A stretch of DNA of 64,000 bases from Halomonas halophila (GCF_030406665.1 NZ_CP129121.1:248001-312000), one strand, 5' to 3'. Counted from the stretch's first letter, positions 8,418 through 17,364 are shown. Numbers and translations are program-made. Notes: generated by a model from the sequence alone, not told the origin.

Positions 8418-9155
8418 ATGAATTCGGCTATCTATCCCAGCCTCACCGACAAGCGCGTGGTGATCACCGGTGGCGGCTCCGGCATCGGAGCGGCACTGGT
8501 CGAGGCCTTCGTCAATCAGCAGAGCGAAGTGCACTTCATCGACGTGGTCGAGGACGAGTCGCGCGCGCTGGTGGACCGGCTGGGCGGCAAGCCGGTCTTT
8601 CACCACTGTGACCTGACCGATCTCGAGGCACTGTCGAAGGTATTCCAGCGGATCGGGACCGTCGACGTCCTGGTCAACAACGCGGCCAACGATGACCGCC
8701 ATACCCTGGGCGACATCACGCCGAGCTACTGGGACGAACGGATCGCAGTGAACCTGCGCCACGTGATGTTCGCCATCCAGGCCGCGGCGCCGGGTATGAA
8801 AACGCGCGGTGGCGGCTCGGTGATCAACCTCGGCTCGATCAGTTGGCATCTCGGCCAGGAGAGTCTGGCGATCTACGAAACCGCCAAGGCGGGTATCGAG
8901 GGCATGACGCGTGCGATGGCCCAGGAACTGGGGGGAGACAACATCCGCGTCAACTGTGTGGTTCCCGGCAACGTCAAGACGCCGCGTCAGTCGCGTTGGT
9001 ACAGCCCCGAGGACGAGCAGCAGATCGTCGCGGAGCAGAAGCTCAAGGTTCGGATCCATCCCCATCATATCGCCAGCATGGTGCTGTTCCTGGCCTCCGA
9101 TGACGGCGCTGCTTGCACCGCGCACAACTACTGGGTGGATGCCGGGTGGTGTTGA
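8418..9155 (+). CDS. xylB: D-xylose 1-dehydrogenase, SDR family (XylB)
   Basis: A classical short-chain dehydrogenase of 245 residues. The cofactor site TGGGSGIG is at 17-24, VNNAAND at 86-92, the catalytic serine lies in LGSISWHLG near 140-142, and the YETAK motif (Tyr153, Lys157) completes the active site. From memory, the whole sequence tracks Caulobacter XylB closely, including DRH, YWDERI and NLRHV, PGMK and the end WVDAGWC. It would oxidise D-xylose to D-xylonolactone with NAD+. It opens the plus-strand arm of the cluster, downstream of the XylR-like palindrome, and is followed by the transporter, xylD and xylC. L-arabinose dehydrogenase activity cannot be excluded. Confidence 0.92.
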   Translation: MNSAIYPSLTDKRVVITGGGSGIGAALVEAFVNQQSEVHFIDVVEDESRALVDRLGGKPVFHHCDLTDLEALSKVFQRIGTVDVLVNNAANDDRHTLGDITPSYWDERIAVNLRHVMFAIQAAAPGMKTRGGGSVINLGSISWHLGQESLAIYETAKAGIEGMTRAMAQELGGDNIRVNCVVPGNVKTPRQSRWYSPEDEQQIVAEQKLKVRIHPHHIASMVLFLASDDGAACTAHNYWVDAGWC

Positions 9156-9239
9156 GCCATCCGGGGCGCGATGACGAGACGTCATCTGCCACGTAGTCAG
9201 TCAATTCCCGACCATAACGCATAATGAAAGGGAGGTAGC

Positions 9240-10646
9240 ATGCCTCAAGACAGGTCTCCGCAACGTACCGCTTACATCTTCATCATCTGCTGCGTGGCCG
9301 CCATCGGCGGCTTCCTGTTCGGCTTCGACAGCGGTGTCATCAATGGCACCGTCGACGGCCTCCAGGAATCCTTCGACTCGAACAGCGTCGGCACCGGCTT
9401 CAATGTCGCCTCGATGCTGCTGGGCTGTGCCGTAGGCGCCTTCTTTGCCGGCCGGCTGGCGGACCGATATGGCCGTCGCACCCTGCTGATCGTCTCGGCG
9501 ACCTTCTTCCTGGTGAGTGCCTGGGGATCGGGCGTTGCCGACGGCTCCCTGGAGTTCGTCATCTATCGTGTGCTTGGCGGCATGGCCGTCGGTGCGGCCA
9601 GCGTCATGACGCCGGCCTATATCAGTGAGGTGGCTCCCTCCCGCTATCGCGGCCGTCTGGCGACGATCCAGCAGGTGGCGATCATCGGCGGTCTGTTCGT
9701 CTCCTTCCTGAGCAACTATTTCCTGTCCGGCATCGCGGGCTCCTCCGTGTCCGAATTGTGGCTGGGGCAGGCGGCCTGGCGCTGGATGTTCTGGATGGAG
9801 TTGCTGCCGGCCGGGGTCTTCCTGGTGGCCCTGATGTTCATCCCCGAGAGCCCGCGTTACCTGGTGAGCGTGGGCAAGACGGCGCGCGCCGAGCGGGTGC
9901 TGGGCCTAGTGTCCGCCAGTGATCGGGTCGCCACCAAGCTGTCCAATATCGAGGCCTCGCTGGAGCGCGATCGCAAGCCGAGCCTGCGTGACGTGCTCGA
10001 CCCCGTCAGCGGCAAGGTACGCAGCCTCATGTGGGTCGGCGTCGGGCTGGCGGTCTTCCAGCAGCTGGTCGGTATCAATGTGGTGTTCTATTACGGCGCC
10101 GTGCTGTGGCAGTCGGTCGGCTTCTCGGAAAGCGATGCCCTGCTGATCAACGTGATCAGCGGCGCGGTCAGCATCGGAGCCTGCCTGGTGGCGATTGCCC
10201 TGATCGACAAGATCGGCCGCAAGCCGCTGCTGTGGGGTGGCTCGGTCGGTATGGCCCTGACGCTGTCGATGATGGCGTATGCCTTCGCCAGTGCCGACAT
10301 GGTCGACGGTGGTCTCGAGATGTCGGATCACATGGGCACGATGGCGCTGCTGTCTGCCAATGCCTATGTGCTGTTCTTCAACGTCTCCTGGGGGCCGGTC
10401 ATGTGGGTCATGCTGGGCGAGATGTTCCCCAACCAGATGCGCGGTTCCGGCCTCGCCATCTCGGGGCTCTGCCAGTGGACCGCGAACTTCGGTATCACGA
10501 TGACCTTCCCGATTCTCCTGGCGACCATCGGCCTGGCTGGCGCCTATGGCTTCTATGCGCTGTGTGCGGCGCTGTCCATCCTGTTCGTGGTGAAGTTCGT
10601 CAGGGAGACCAATGGCAAGGAGCTGGAGGAGATGGCATACGAATAA
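9240..10646 (+). CDS. MFS sugar:proton symporter (XylE/GalP type)
   Basis: A 468-residue sugar porter family transporter with twelve expected membrane helices. Family motifs are visible: GFLFGFDSGVINGT in helix 1, GRLADRYGRRTLL in the first cytoplasmic loop, PESPRYLV at the end of the N-half, QQLVGINVVFYYG in helix 7, DKIGRKPLLWGG in the second half, and RETNGKELEEM at the C-terminus, a variant of the usual PETKG. It probably imports the pentose oxidised by this cluster. It lies between xylB and xylD on the same strand, with gaps of about 84 and 82 bases, and a GGGAGG ribosome site. Confidence 0.9.
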   Translation: MPQDRSPQRTAYIFIICCVAAIGGFLFGFDSGVINGTVDGLQESFDSNSVGTGFNVASMLLGCAVGAFFAGRLADRYGRRTLLIVSATFFLVSAWGSGVADGSLEFVIYRVLGGMAVGAASVMTPAYISEVAPSRYRGRLATIQQVAIIGGLFVSFLSNYFLSGIAGSSVSELWLGQAAWRWMFWMELLPAGVFLVALMFIPESPRYLVSVGKTARAERVLGLVSASDRVATKLSNIEASLERDRKPSLRDVLDPVSGKVRSLMWVGVGLAVFQQLVGINVVFYYGAVLWQSVGFSESDALLINVISGAVSIGACLVAIALIDKIGRKPLLWGGSVGMALTLSMMAYAFASADMVDGGLEMSDHMGTMALLSANAYVLFFNVSWGPVMWVMLGEMFPNQMRGSGLAISGLCQWTANFGITMTFPILLATIGLAGAYGFYALCAALSILFVVKFVRETNGKELEEMAYE

Positions 10647-10728
10647 GCCTGTTTCGCGCCACCTGCCATCCGCGGCGGCGCGTCATGCCTCTTCAGCAAC
10701 CGCTCTCCTCTATTGACGAGATAGTGTC

Positions 10729-12534
10729 ATGAACGACCTTAATCACAAGATCACTCCCGACCGGCTGCGCTCGCGCGACTGGTTCGACAACCCGGATCAT
10801 CCCGGCACCACCGCGCTGTGCCTGGAGCGCTACATGAACCAGGGCATCACCCTGGAGGAGCTGACCAGCGCCCGGCCGATCATCGGCATCTGCCAGTCGG
10901 GATCGGACCTCACGCCCTGCAACCGCCACCACATCGAGCTGGTGAAACGGGTCAAGGACGGCATTCGCGCCGCCGGCGGGGTGCCCTTCGAGTTCCCGCT
11001 GCATCCGATCCACGAGAACGTGCGCCGCCCCACCGCGGCGCTGGATCGCAACCTGGCCTATCTGGGCCTGGTCGAGGTGCTGCACGGCTATCCGCTGGAC
11101 GGCGTGGTGCTGACCACCGGCTGCGACAAGACCACGCCGGCCAGCCTGATGGCCGCGGCCACGGTCAACATCCCGGCCATCGTGCTGTCCGGCGGGCCGA
11201 TGCTCAACGGCTGGCGCGGGGCCGAGCGCGTCGGCTCCGGCACCGTGGTGTGGGAGATGCGCAAGCGTCTGGCCGCCGGCGACATCGACTACCCCGAGTT
11301 CCTGTCGCGGATCGCCGATTCGGCGCCCTCGGTGGGCCACTGCAACACCATGGGCACCGCCTCGACCATGAACTCGCTGGCCGAGGCACTGGGCATGAGC
11401 CTGCCCGGCTCGGCGATGATCCCCGGGCCCTACAAGGAGCGCGGCGCGGTGGCCTACCAGACCGGCGAGCGCATCGTCGACATGGTGTGGGACGACCTGC
11501 GGCCGAGCGACATCCTGACCCGCGAGGCGTTCGAGAACGCCGTGGTCACCTGCTCGGCGCTGGGCGGCTCGTCCAACGCGCCGATCCACATCAACGCCAT
11601 CGCCCGCCATGCCGGCGTCGCGTTCGACAACGACGACTGGCAGCGGCTGGGCCACGAGGTGCCGCTGCTGGCCAACGTGATGCCGGCCGGGGCCTATCTC
11701 GGCGAGGAGTTCCATCGCGCCGGCGGCGTGCCGGCGGTGATGTTTGAGCTGCTCGAGGCCGGGCGACTCCACGGCGAGGTGGCGACCGTCAACGGCCGCA
11801 CCCTGGCCGAGAACCTGGCCGGCCGCGAGACCGCCGACGACGAGGTGATCCGCCGCTACGCCAACCCGCTGGTCGAGTACGCCGGCTTCCTCAACCTCAA
11901 GGGCAACCTGTTCGATTCGGCGCTGATGAAGACCAGCGTGATCGCCGCGGACTTCCGTGAGCGCTTCCTCAGCGACCCCGAGGACCCCAACGCCTTCGAG
12001 GGCAGGGTGGTGGTGTTCGACGGCTCCGAGGACTATCACGCCCGCATCGACGACCCCGCGCTGGAGATCGACGCGCGCACCATCCTGGTGATGCGTGGCG
12101 CCGGCCCGGTGGGCCATCCCGGCGGCGCCGAGGTGGTCAACATGCAGCCGCCCGAAGCCCTCATTCGTGCGGGGATCGAATCCCTGCCGTGCCTGGGCGA
12201 CGGCCGCCAGTCCGGCACCTCGGGTTCGCCGTCGATCCTCAATGCCTCGCCGGAGGCCGCCACCGGCGGGCCGCTGGCGCTGCTCGAGAGCGGCGACCGG
12301 CTGCGCGTGGACCTGGGCCGCTGCGAGGTGACGCTGAGGGTCGACGACGCCGAGCTGGCCGCGCGCCGCGAGCGCCTGGAGGCCGACGGCGGCTATCGCT
12401 ACCCGGGCCACCAGACGCCCTGGCAGGAGATTCAGCGCTCGATGGTCGAGCCGCTGGACCGCGGCATGACCCTGGCGCCGGCGACGAAGTATCGCGACGT
12501 GGCCCGGCTCAGCCCGCCGCGGGACAATCACTGA
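10729..12534 (+). CDS. xylD: D-xylonate dehydratase, IlvD/Edd family (XylD)
   Basis: An iron-sulfur dehydratase of 601 residues. The three cysteines expected to hold the cluster are visible at about 64 (PCNRH), 132 (TTGCDKTTPA) and 205 (GHCNTMGTAST), at the spacing known for Caulobacter xylonate dehydratase. The sequence RSRDWFDNPDH at the N-terminus, NLAYLGLVEVLHGYPLDG and the segment IESLPCLGDGRQSGTSGSPS also match that enzyme rather than IlvD. It converts D-xylonate to 2-keto-3-deoxy-D-xylonate. It is followed by xylC 19 bases downstream. An L-arabonate dehydratase activity is the main alternative. Confidence 0.93.
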   Translation: MNDLNHKITPDRLRSRDWFDNPDHPGTTALCLERYMNQGITLEELTSARPIIGICQSGSDLTPCNRHHIELVKRVKDGIRAAGGVPFEFPLHPIHENVRRPTAALDRNLAYLGLVEVLHGYPLDGVVLTTGCDKTTPASLMAAATVNIPAIVLSGGPMLNGWRGAERVGSGTVVWEMRKRLAAGDIDYPEFLSRIADSAPSVGHCNTMGTASTMNSLAEALGMSLPGSAMIPGPYKERGAVAYQTGERIVDMVWDDLRPSDILTREAFENAVVTCSALGGSSNAPIHINAIARHAGVAFDNDDWQRLGHEVPLLANVMPAGAYLGEEFHRAGGVPAVMFELLEAGRLHGEVATVNGRTLAENLAGRETADDEVIRRYANPLVEYAGFLNLKGNLFDSALMKTSVIAADFRERFLSDPEDPNAFEGRVVVFDGSEDYHARIDDPALEIDARTILVMRGAGPVGHPGGAEVVNMQPPEALIRAGIESLPCLGDGRQSGTSGSPSILNASPEAATGGPLALLESGDRLRVDLGRCEVTLRVDDAELAARRERLEADGGYRYPGHQTPWQEIQRSMVEPLDRGMTLAPATKYRDVARLSPPRDNH

Positions 12535-12553
12535 GCGAGTCGGGAGAGAGGCA

Positions 12554-13465
12554 GTGACGGAATCGGATATCCGGGTCGCGCTCGATCTGGACATGAGCCT
12601 GGGGGAGAGCCCGCTCTGGTCGGTACGGCACCAGACGCTGTACTGGGTGGACATCAATCGCGGCCACCTCTACGCCTGGCAGCCGCAGAGCGGCGACGCG
12701 CCGACCGTGGTGGAACTGGGCGAGAAGGTGGGGTGCATCGCCCTGCATCGGGACGGGCTGCTGGCGGCGAAGGCCTCCGGCATCGACCGGCTGACGCTGC
12801 CCCTGGGCGGCCGGCACGAGCGGCTGGTCGACAACCCCGAGTGGCAGGCACGCGGCAATCGCTTCAACGACGGCCGCTGCGATGCCTCCGGACGCTTCTG
12901 GGTGGGCACCATCGACGCCGACGAGACGCATGCAACGGCGGCGCTCTATCACCTGGAAGACGGGGCGCTGCATCTACGCCGCTCCGGCATCGGTATCGCC
13001 AATGGCCTGGCCTTCAGCCCGGATCGACGCTGGCTCTATCACACCGATTCGCTGACGCGGTGTATCCAGCGCTATCCCTTCGACGTCGAGAGCGGCGACA
13101 TGGGCTCGCCCGAGATCTGGGTGGACCTGGAAGCGCACGGGCTGCCCGGGGTGCCCGACGGAGCCGCGGTCGACAGCGACGGCAACTACTGGAGCGCGCT
13201 CTACGGCGGCGGGCGCATCGTCTGCTTCTCGCCGCAGGGTCAGCTGCTCGCCAGCCACGCGCTGCCCTGCCTGCACCCGACCATGGTGGCCTTCGGGGGG
13301 GCGGATCTGCGCACGCTGTATATCACGACCGCGACCCAGCATCTCGATGACGAGGCGCGCAAGCGCTGGCCCCTGGCGGGCAGCCTCTTCAGCATGACGG
13401 TGCCCACCCCGGGGCAGCCCGAACCGGAGTGCGCCTCGAGCGCGCCACTCGCCGACGCGACCTGA
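12554..13465 (+). CDS. xylC: Xylonolactonase, SMP-30/gluconolactonase family (XylC)
   Basis: A six-bladed propeller of the SMP-30/gluconolactonase/LRE family, 303 residues. Landmarks are LGESPLWSVRHQTLYWVDI, with the metal-binding Glu; RGNRFNDGRCDASGRFWVGT, with the family Asn and Asp; and GIANGLAFSPDRRWLYHTDS. The likely role is hydrolysis of D-xylono-lactone made by XylB to xylonate for XylD. The GTG at 12554 is preferred because GGGAGAGAGG lies just upstream; the next ATG (12593) would cut into the first blade. It is the last gene of the plus-strand arm and converges with the HAD gene. Confidence 0.88.
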   Translation: MTESDIRVALDLDMSLGESPLWSVRHQTLYWVDINRGHLYAWQPQSGDAPTVVELGEKVGCIALHRDGLLAAKASGIDRLTLPLGGRHERLVDNPEWQARGNRFNDGRCDASGRFWVGTIDADETHATAALYHLEDGALHLRRSGIGIANGLAFSPDRRWLYHTDSLTRCIQRYPFDVESGDMGSPEIWVDLEAHGLPGVPDGAAVDSDGNYWSALYGGGRIVCFSPQGQLLASHALPCLHPTMVAFGGADLRTLYITTATQHLDDEARKRWPLAGSLFSMTVPTPGQPEPECASSAPLADAT

Positions 13466-13486
13466 CGCGTCGAGGCGCCCTCCACC

Positions 13487-13505
13487 GCCGGCTCAGGGAG
13501 CCGGC
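13487..13505. terminator. Hairpin between xylC and HAD phosphatase
   Basis: GCCGGCT, a 5-base loop, then AGCCGGC. It overlaps the end of the minus-strand HAD gene and follows xylC. There is no T-run, so intrinsic termination is uncertain. Confidence 0.3.
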
Positions 13506-14170
13506 GTCACCTCCGCCGCCAGGGCGACGATCGCCACCGGCAGCTCGCTGGCGTGGCCGATGGCAACGGCGCCCTCGGGCGTCGTCTCCTCCTCGGGGAA
13601 GCGGTTCAGGTGCACCACCCGCATGCCGGCATCGAGGCCGGCCGCCACGCCTACCGCGGCATCGTCGATCACCACGCAGCGCTCGGGTGGATGACCCATG
13701 GCTTCGGCGGCCTTGAGATAGAGCGTCGGGTCGGGCTTCCACACGCCCAGGGTATAGGCGCTGAACAGCCGGTCGCCGAAGTGGTGGCCGAGCCCGGAGC
13801 TTTCCATGGCGCAGCGGATCTTGCGCTCCGGGCCGTTGGAGACCACCGCACGGGGATGCTCGGCGAGGGCCTCCAGGGCCGCCGGCATGCCGTCGATCGC
13901 GGCCAGCTCCGCGCGCATCCGCGCTTCCATCCGTGCCCGCATCTCGTCTTCCGCCGACCGGCGGCGCGCCTCGTCGAGGCTGCCGTGGTGGGCTTCCAGT
14001 GCCTGCACGATGGACAGGAAGCGCACGCCGCGAAACTCGTCCATGTACTGGCGGGCGGTGAAGGGCAGGCCGTGGCGCGGCAGGATCTCGGCCATCACCT
14101 CGGCCAGCAGGATCTCGCTGTCGACCAGGGTGCCGTCGGAATCGAAGAGCAGGCAGAGGGGCTGGGGCAT
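13493..14170 (-). CDS. HAD-superfamily phosphatase, YieH-like (copy 1)
   Basis: A haloacid dehalogenase hydrolase of about 225 residues with motif I DSDGTLVDS at the N-terminus, motif II VVSNGPE, motif III lysine in GVWKPDPTLY and motif IV VVIDDAAVGVAAG. Note that the first motif reads DSDGT where DxDGT is the rule. It most resembles E. coli YieH, a 6-phosphogluconate phosphatase, in the SNGP, WKPDP and DAGM segments. The frame starts at 14191, but GAGG lies 7 bases before the ATG at 14170, so that start is used. It is the last gene of a minus-strand run with the 2-ketoacid reductase, the sugar kinase and LacI. A close paralogue lies at 17365-18051. The substrate is unproven. Confidence 0.8.
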   Translation of the reverse strand: MPQPLCLLFDSDGTLVDSEILLAEVMAEILPRHGLPFTARQYMDEFRGVRFLSIVQALEAHHGSLDEARRRSAEDEMRARMEARMRAELAAIDGMPAALEALAEHPRAVVSNGPERKIRCAMESSGLGHHFGDRLFSAYTLGVWKPDPTLYLKAAEAMGHPPERCVVIDDAAVGVAAGLDAGMRVVHLNRFPEEETTPEGAVAIGHASELPVAIVALAAEVTPAP

Positions 14171-14195
14171 GGTGTCCTCGTGATCGATCATGGAG

Positions 14196-15176
14196 TCAGG
14201 CCGGCGTGCGGGCCGGTTCGTTGAACGGGCTCAGCGGCCGCTCGCCGGACAACGCCAGGCGGATGTTGTCCACCGCGCGCTTGGCCATGTCATAGCGGGT
14301 CTCGTGGGTCGCCGAGCCGATGTGCGGCAGGGCGACCACGTTGGCCATGCGGGGCAGTGGGGAATCGGCCGGCAGTGGCTCGCGCTCGAAGACGTCGAGC
14401 CCGGCGGCGCGGATGCGTCCGGTGTCCAGCGCCTCGATCAGCGCCGCCTCGTCGACCACCTTGCCGCGGGCAATGTTGACCAGGATCGCCGAGTCGCGCA
14501 TCAGGCCGAGCTCGCGTTCGCCGATCAGCCGCTCGGTCTCGGCGCTCAGCGGCACGGTGACGCAGACGAAGTCGGCCTCGGCGAGCAGTTCGTCCAGCTC
14601 GCGGCGCCGGGCGCCGAGTTCGTCCTCGAGCGCCGGCTTCGGCGAGGCGTTGGAATAGAGAATGCGCATGCCGAAGCCCAGCGCGCCGCGCCTGGCGATG
14701 GCGGCGCCGATACGCCCCATGCCGACCATGCCCAGGGTCTTGCCGTGCACGTCGCTGCCGTAGTGGGCCTCGCCGATGCTGGCCTGCCAGTCGCCGCGAC
14801 GAACGAGGTTGGCCAGCTCCACGGCGCGGCGGGCCGTCGCCATGATCAGCAGGAAGCCGGTGTCGGCGGTGGTCTCGGTGAGCACGTCCGGGGTGTGGCA
14901 CAGCTGGATGCCTCGGCGTGCCAGTTCCTCGACCGGATAGGCGTCGACGCCCACCGAAACGCTGGAGATCGCCTCCAGCTGCGGAGCGGCATCGAGCAGC
15001 TCGGCGGTGATCGAGCGGCCGGCGCCGATCAGGCCGTGGGCCTCGGCCAGGGCGGCGCGGAAGCCCGGGTCGTCGAGGTCATCCAGATGGCCGAAGTCGT
15101 CGACGTGGAAGTCGCGCTTCAGCTCGGCGAGCAGGTCTTCGGGAAGAGGGCGATAGACGGCAATTCGCTTCGACAT
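14196..15176 (-). CDS. 2-hydroxyacid dehydrogenase (GhrB/2-ketogluconate reductase type)
   Basis: A D-isomer-specific 2-hydroxyacid dehydrogenase of about 326 residues. The nucleotide site reads GMVGMGRIGAAIA, the substrate-binding arginine lies in NIARGKVVDEAAL, the catalytic glutamate in DVFEREPLP and the histidine in LPHIGSATHET. The GhrB family reduces glyoxylate, hydroxypyruvate and 2-ketogluconate. Its position directly downstream of a KDG-type kinase, with 28 bases between, suggests a 2-keto sugar acid substrate. Two ATGs (15182 and 15176) share one AGGAG-rich leader; GGAG is best spaced for the second. The end lies 26 bases from the HAD gene, so these genes likely form one operon. Confidence 0.85.
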   Translation of the reverse strand: MSKRIAVYRPLPEDLLAELKRDFHVDDFGHLDDLDDPGFRAALAEAHGLIGAGRSITAELLDAAPQLEAISSVSVGVDAYPVEELARRGIQLCHTPDVLTETTADTGFLLIMATARRAVELANLVRRGDWQASIGEAHYGSDVHGKTLGMVGMGRIGAAIARRGALGFGMRILYSNASPKPALEDELGARRRELDELLAEADFVCVTVPLSAETERLIGERELGLMRDSAILVNIARGKVVDEAALIEALDTGRIRAAGLDVFEREPLPADSPLPRMANVVALPHIGSATHETRYDMAKRAVDNIRLALSGERPLSPFNEPARTPA

Positions 15177-15204
15177 GGGCATCTCCTTGCTCCTTGGGTG
15201 TCGG

Positions 15205-16170
15205 TCATGCCTCGAGCTCGGTGAGGCGTTCGCGTGAGGGTAGCCCTTCCATATCGCCCGGCACCTGCACGGCGAGGGCGCCGATCAGGTTGCCGCGCCG
15301 CAGGGCCTCACGCGGCGAGCGGCCGTCGAGCAGGGCGCTGATCGCCCCGACCGCGAAGCCATCGCCGGCGCCCACGGTGTCGACGACGTTGGAGACGGCC
15401 ACGCCGGGAATCTCGAAGCTCTCCTCGTGCCCGTCGAGCGTACCACGGTAGTAGCTGCCTTCCGGGCCCAGCTTGATGATCACCGCCCGGGCGCCGCGGT
15501 CGAGGTAGAAGCCGGCGATGTCGTGGGGCGTGTCCAGCCCGGTCAGGCGGCGGCCCTCCGCCAGGCCCGGCAGCACCCAGTCGGCGTGGCCGGCCATGGC
15601 GTTGAGGGTGTCGCGCATCTCGGCCTCGCTGGCCCACAGCGACGGGCGCAGGTTGGGGTCGAAGGAGATGCTGGCGCCGGCCTGGCGGGCCCGCTCGAGC
15701 ATGTGCCAGGACAGCTCGCGGCAGCTGGCCGAGAGGGCCGGCGGGATGCCGGTGGCGTGCAGGTGACGGGCGGCGCCGAAGTTCACCGCCCGGGCATCTT
15801 CCGGCGACAGCCGGCTGGCGGCGCTGCCGCGGCGGAAGTATTCGACGTGCGGATCGGCGCCGCCCTGGGCGCGTTCCTTGAAGATCAGTCCGGTGGAGGC
15901 GTCCGGGTCGCCGGTCAGGTGACGGCAGTCCAGGCCCTCGGCCTCGAGGGTGTGGCGGATGTAGCGGCCGAAGCCGTCGTCGCCGACCCGGCTCAGCCAG
16001 CCGACGCCGAAGCCCAGTCGCGCCAGGCCGATGGCGACGTTGGTGTCCGCGCCGGCGATGCGTCTCTGGAAGCGTTCGACCTCGGCCAGTTCGCCGGCGG
16101 CCTCGGCGACGAACAGGGTCATGGCCTCGCCGAAGGCGAGAATCTCGGGGCTGGGGGAGGGTGTGGTCAT
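15205..16170 (-). CDS. kdgK: PfkB-family sugar kinase, 2-dehydro-3-deoxygluconokinase type
   Basis: A ribokinase/PfkB fold kinase of about 321 residues. FGEAMTLFV opens it, GGADPHVEYFRR is a KDG-kinase-like substrate segment, and DTVGAGDGFAVG near 264-274 carries the catalytic Asp270 and the anion hole. KdgK phosphorylates 2-keto-3-deoxygluconate, the UxuA product, to KDPG. The frame opens at 16191, but AGGAGAT lies 8 bases upstream of the ATG at 16170, and the LacI-type operator at 16194-16207 sits right in front. A 2-ketogluconate kinase is the main alternative, favoured by the neighbouring reductase. No KDPG aldolase is present in the window. Confidence 0.82.
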   Translation of the reverse strand: MTTPSPSPEILAFGEAMTLFVAEAAGELAEVERFQRRIAGADTNVAIGLARLGFGVGWLSRVGDDGFGRYIRHTLEAEGLDCRHLTGDPDASTGLIFKERAQGGADPHVEYFRRGSAASRLSPEDARAVNFGAARHLHATGIPPALSASCRELSWHMLERARQAGASISFDPNLRPSLWASEAEMRDTLNAMAGHADWVLPGLAEGRRLTGLDTPHDIAGFYLDRGARAVIIKLGPEGSYYRGTLDGHEESFEIPGVAVSNVVDTVGAGDGFAVGAISALLDGRSPREALRRGNLIGALAVQVPGDMEGLPSRERLTELEA

Positions 16171-16193
16171 TGGCGGTATCTCCTGCATCATGA

Positions 16194-16207
16194 TGGGAAC
16201 GTTACCA
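16194..16207. promoter_or_regulatory. LacI-family operator in front of the sugar kinase
   Basis: TGGGAACGTTACCA, one mismatch from the perfect palindrome at 17285-17298. It lies between the LacI gene and the kinase start, so it probably controls a promoter for the kinase-reductase-HAD genes. Confidence 0.75.
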
Positions 16208-16245
16208 TCGAGCGGCGAGTCGCGCCGCTCGATGGCGCTATGGTG

Positions 16246-17265
16246 TCAGCGGCGGGTCGAGCCGCGGGCGATCAGGGTCGGTGAGAAACGGACCTGCCGG
16301 GGCGGGCGCCGGCTATCGGTCAGGCGCTCCAGCAGGCTGTCCATGGCGGCCCGGCCGATCGCCTCGGTGGGCTGGGCGAGGGTGGTGATGCCGGGGCCGA
16401 CCAGGCCGCACCAGTCGAGTTCGTCGATGCCCATCAGGCCGGTGGTGCCGAGGGTGTCGCCGCGGGCCTGCAACACGCGGGTGACCGCCAGAGTGACGTT
16501 GCCGTTGGCGCACAGCACGGCCCTGGGGGCGGCGGCCGGGCGGTCGAGGAAGTCGGCGATGGCGCGCTCCAGGGCCGGGCTGTCGTCGAGCGGCAGACAG
16601 CAGACCTCACCCTCCAGCCCATCGGCGCCGAGCTTGGTCCAGAAGCGCTCCAGGCGGCGCTGGCGCGAGCTGGCGCGTTCCGGCGGCTCGCTGATGTACA
16701 GCAGCTCGCCGTAGCCCTGGGCCCGCAGATGCTCCAGGGCGGCGTCGATGGCGCGGTCGTTGTCGAGGCCGACCATGTCCGCCTCGAGATCGTCCAGCGA
16801 GCGGTCGAGCAGCACCAGCGGCGTGTCCCGCTCGGTCAGGGCCGCGAGCTCCTCGCCGGGGTGGCCGGCGACGTTGAGCACCAGGCCTTCGACACGGTAC
16901 GACGCCAGCAGCGCCAGATGATCGCGTTCCTGGGCGGGGTCGTTGTCGGTGTTGCAGACCATCAGCGAGAAGCCGTGGGCGCGGCAGGCCTGCTCCACGC
17001 CGTGCATCACCGCCACCGAGAAGGGGTTGCGGATGTCGGCGACCAGCATGCCGATCAGCCCCGACTGTCCGCCCTTGAGGCCGCGCGCGATGCGGTTGGG
17101 CCGGTAGCCGAGTCGGCTGGCGCTGGCGGCGATGCGCTGCTGCATGTCGGGCGACAGCCGGCTGCGCTCATCGCCGAAATAGCGCGAGACGCTGGTCTTG
17201 GAGACGCCAGCGTCGCGGGCGACTTCCAGGATGGTGGCGCGGGATCGGCGTGTCGGAGCGGTCAT
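16246..17265 (-). CDS. LacI-family transcriptional regulator
   Basis: A 339-residue LacI/GalR repressor. The N-terminal helix-turn-helix reads TILEVARDAGVSKTSVSRYF (about residues 11-30), followed by the hinge helix LGYRPNRIARGLKGG and a periplasmic-binding-protein-like sensor domain with GLIGMLVADIRNPFSVAV. The sensor domain resembles KdgR/GntR-type regulators that bind sugar acids. Two copies of TGGGAACGTT[C/A]CCA flank the gene, one upstream of its own start (autoregulation) and one in front of the kinase. The ligand is likely 2-keto-3-deoxygluconate, 2-ketogluconate or a phosphorylated form; this is inferred from neighbours only. Confidence 0.92.
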   Translation of the reverse strand: MTAPTRRSRATILEVARDAGVSKTSVSRYFGDERSRLSPDMQQRIAASASRLGYRPNRIARGLKGGQSGLIGMLVADIRNPFSVAVMHGVEQACRAHGFSLMVCNTDNDPAQERDHLALLASYRVEGLVLNVAGHPGEELAALTERDTPLVLLDRSLDDLEADMVGLDNDRAIDAALEHLRAQGYGELLYISEPPERASSRQRRLERFWTKLGADGLEGEVCCLPLDDSPALERAIADFLDRPAAAPRAVLCANGNVTLAVTRVLQARGDTLGTTGLMGIDELDWCGLVGPGITTLAQPTEAIGRAAMDSLLERLTDSRRPPRQVRFSPTLIARGSTRR

Positions 17266-17284
17266 GAAGGGGCATCACGAAAAA

Positions 17285-17298
17285 TGGGAACGTTCCCA
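17285..17298. promoter_or_regulatory. LacI-family operator upstream of the regulator gene
   Basis: Perfect 14-bp palindrome TGGGAACGTTCCCA, 20 bases before the LacI start, with the central CG typical of LacI-family sites. Confidence 0.82.
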
Positions 17299-17364
17299 AA
17301 TTAGTGGCAAGCGCCATGACATGACAAGTCCGACGTGATTAGACCATGGTGGAGAAGCGGGCCC

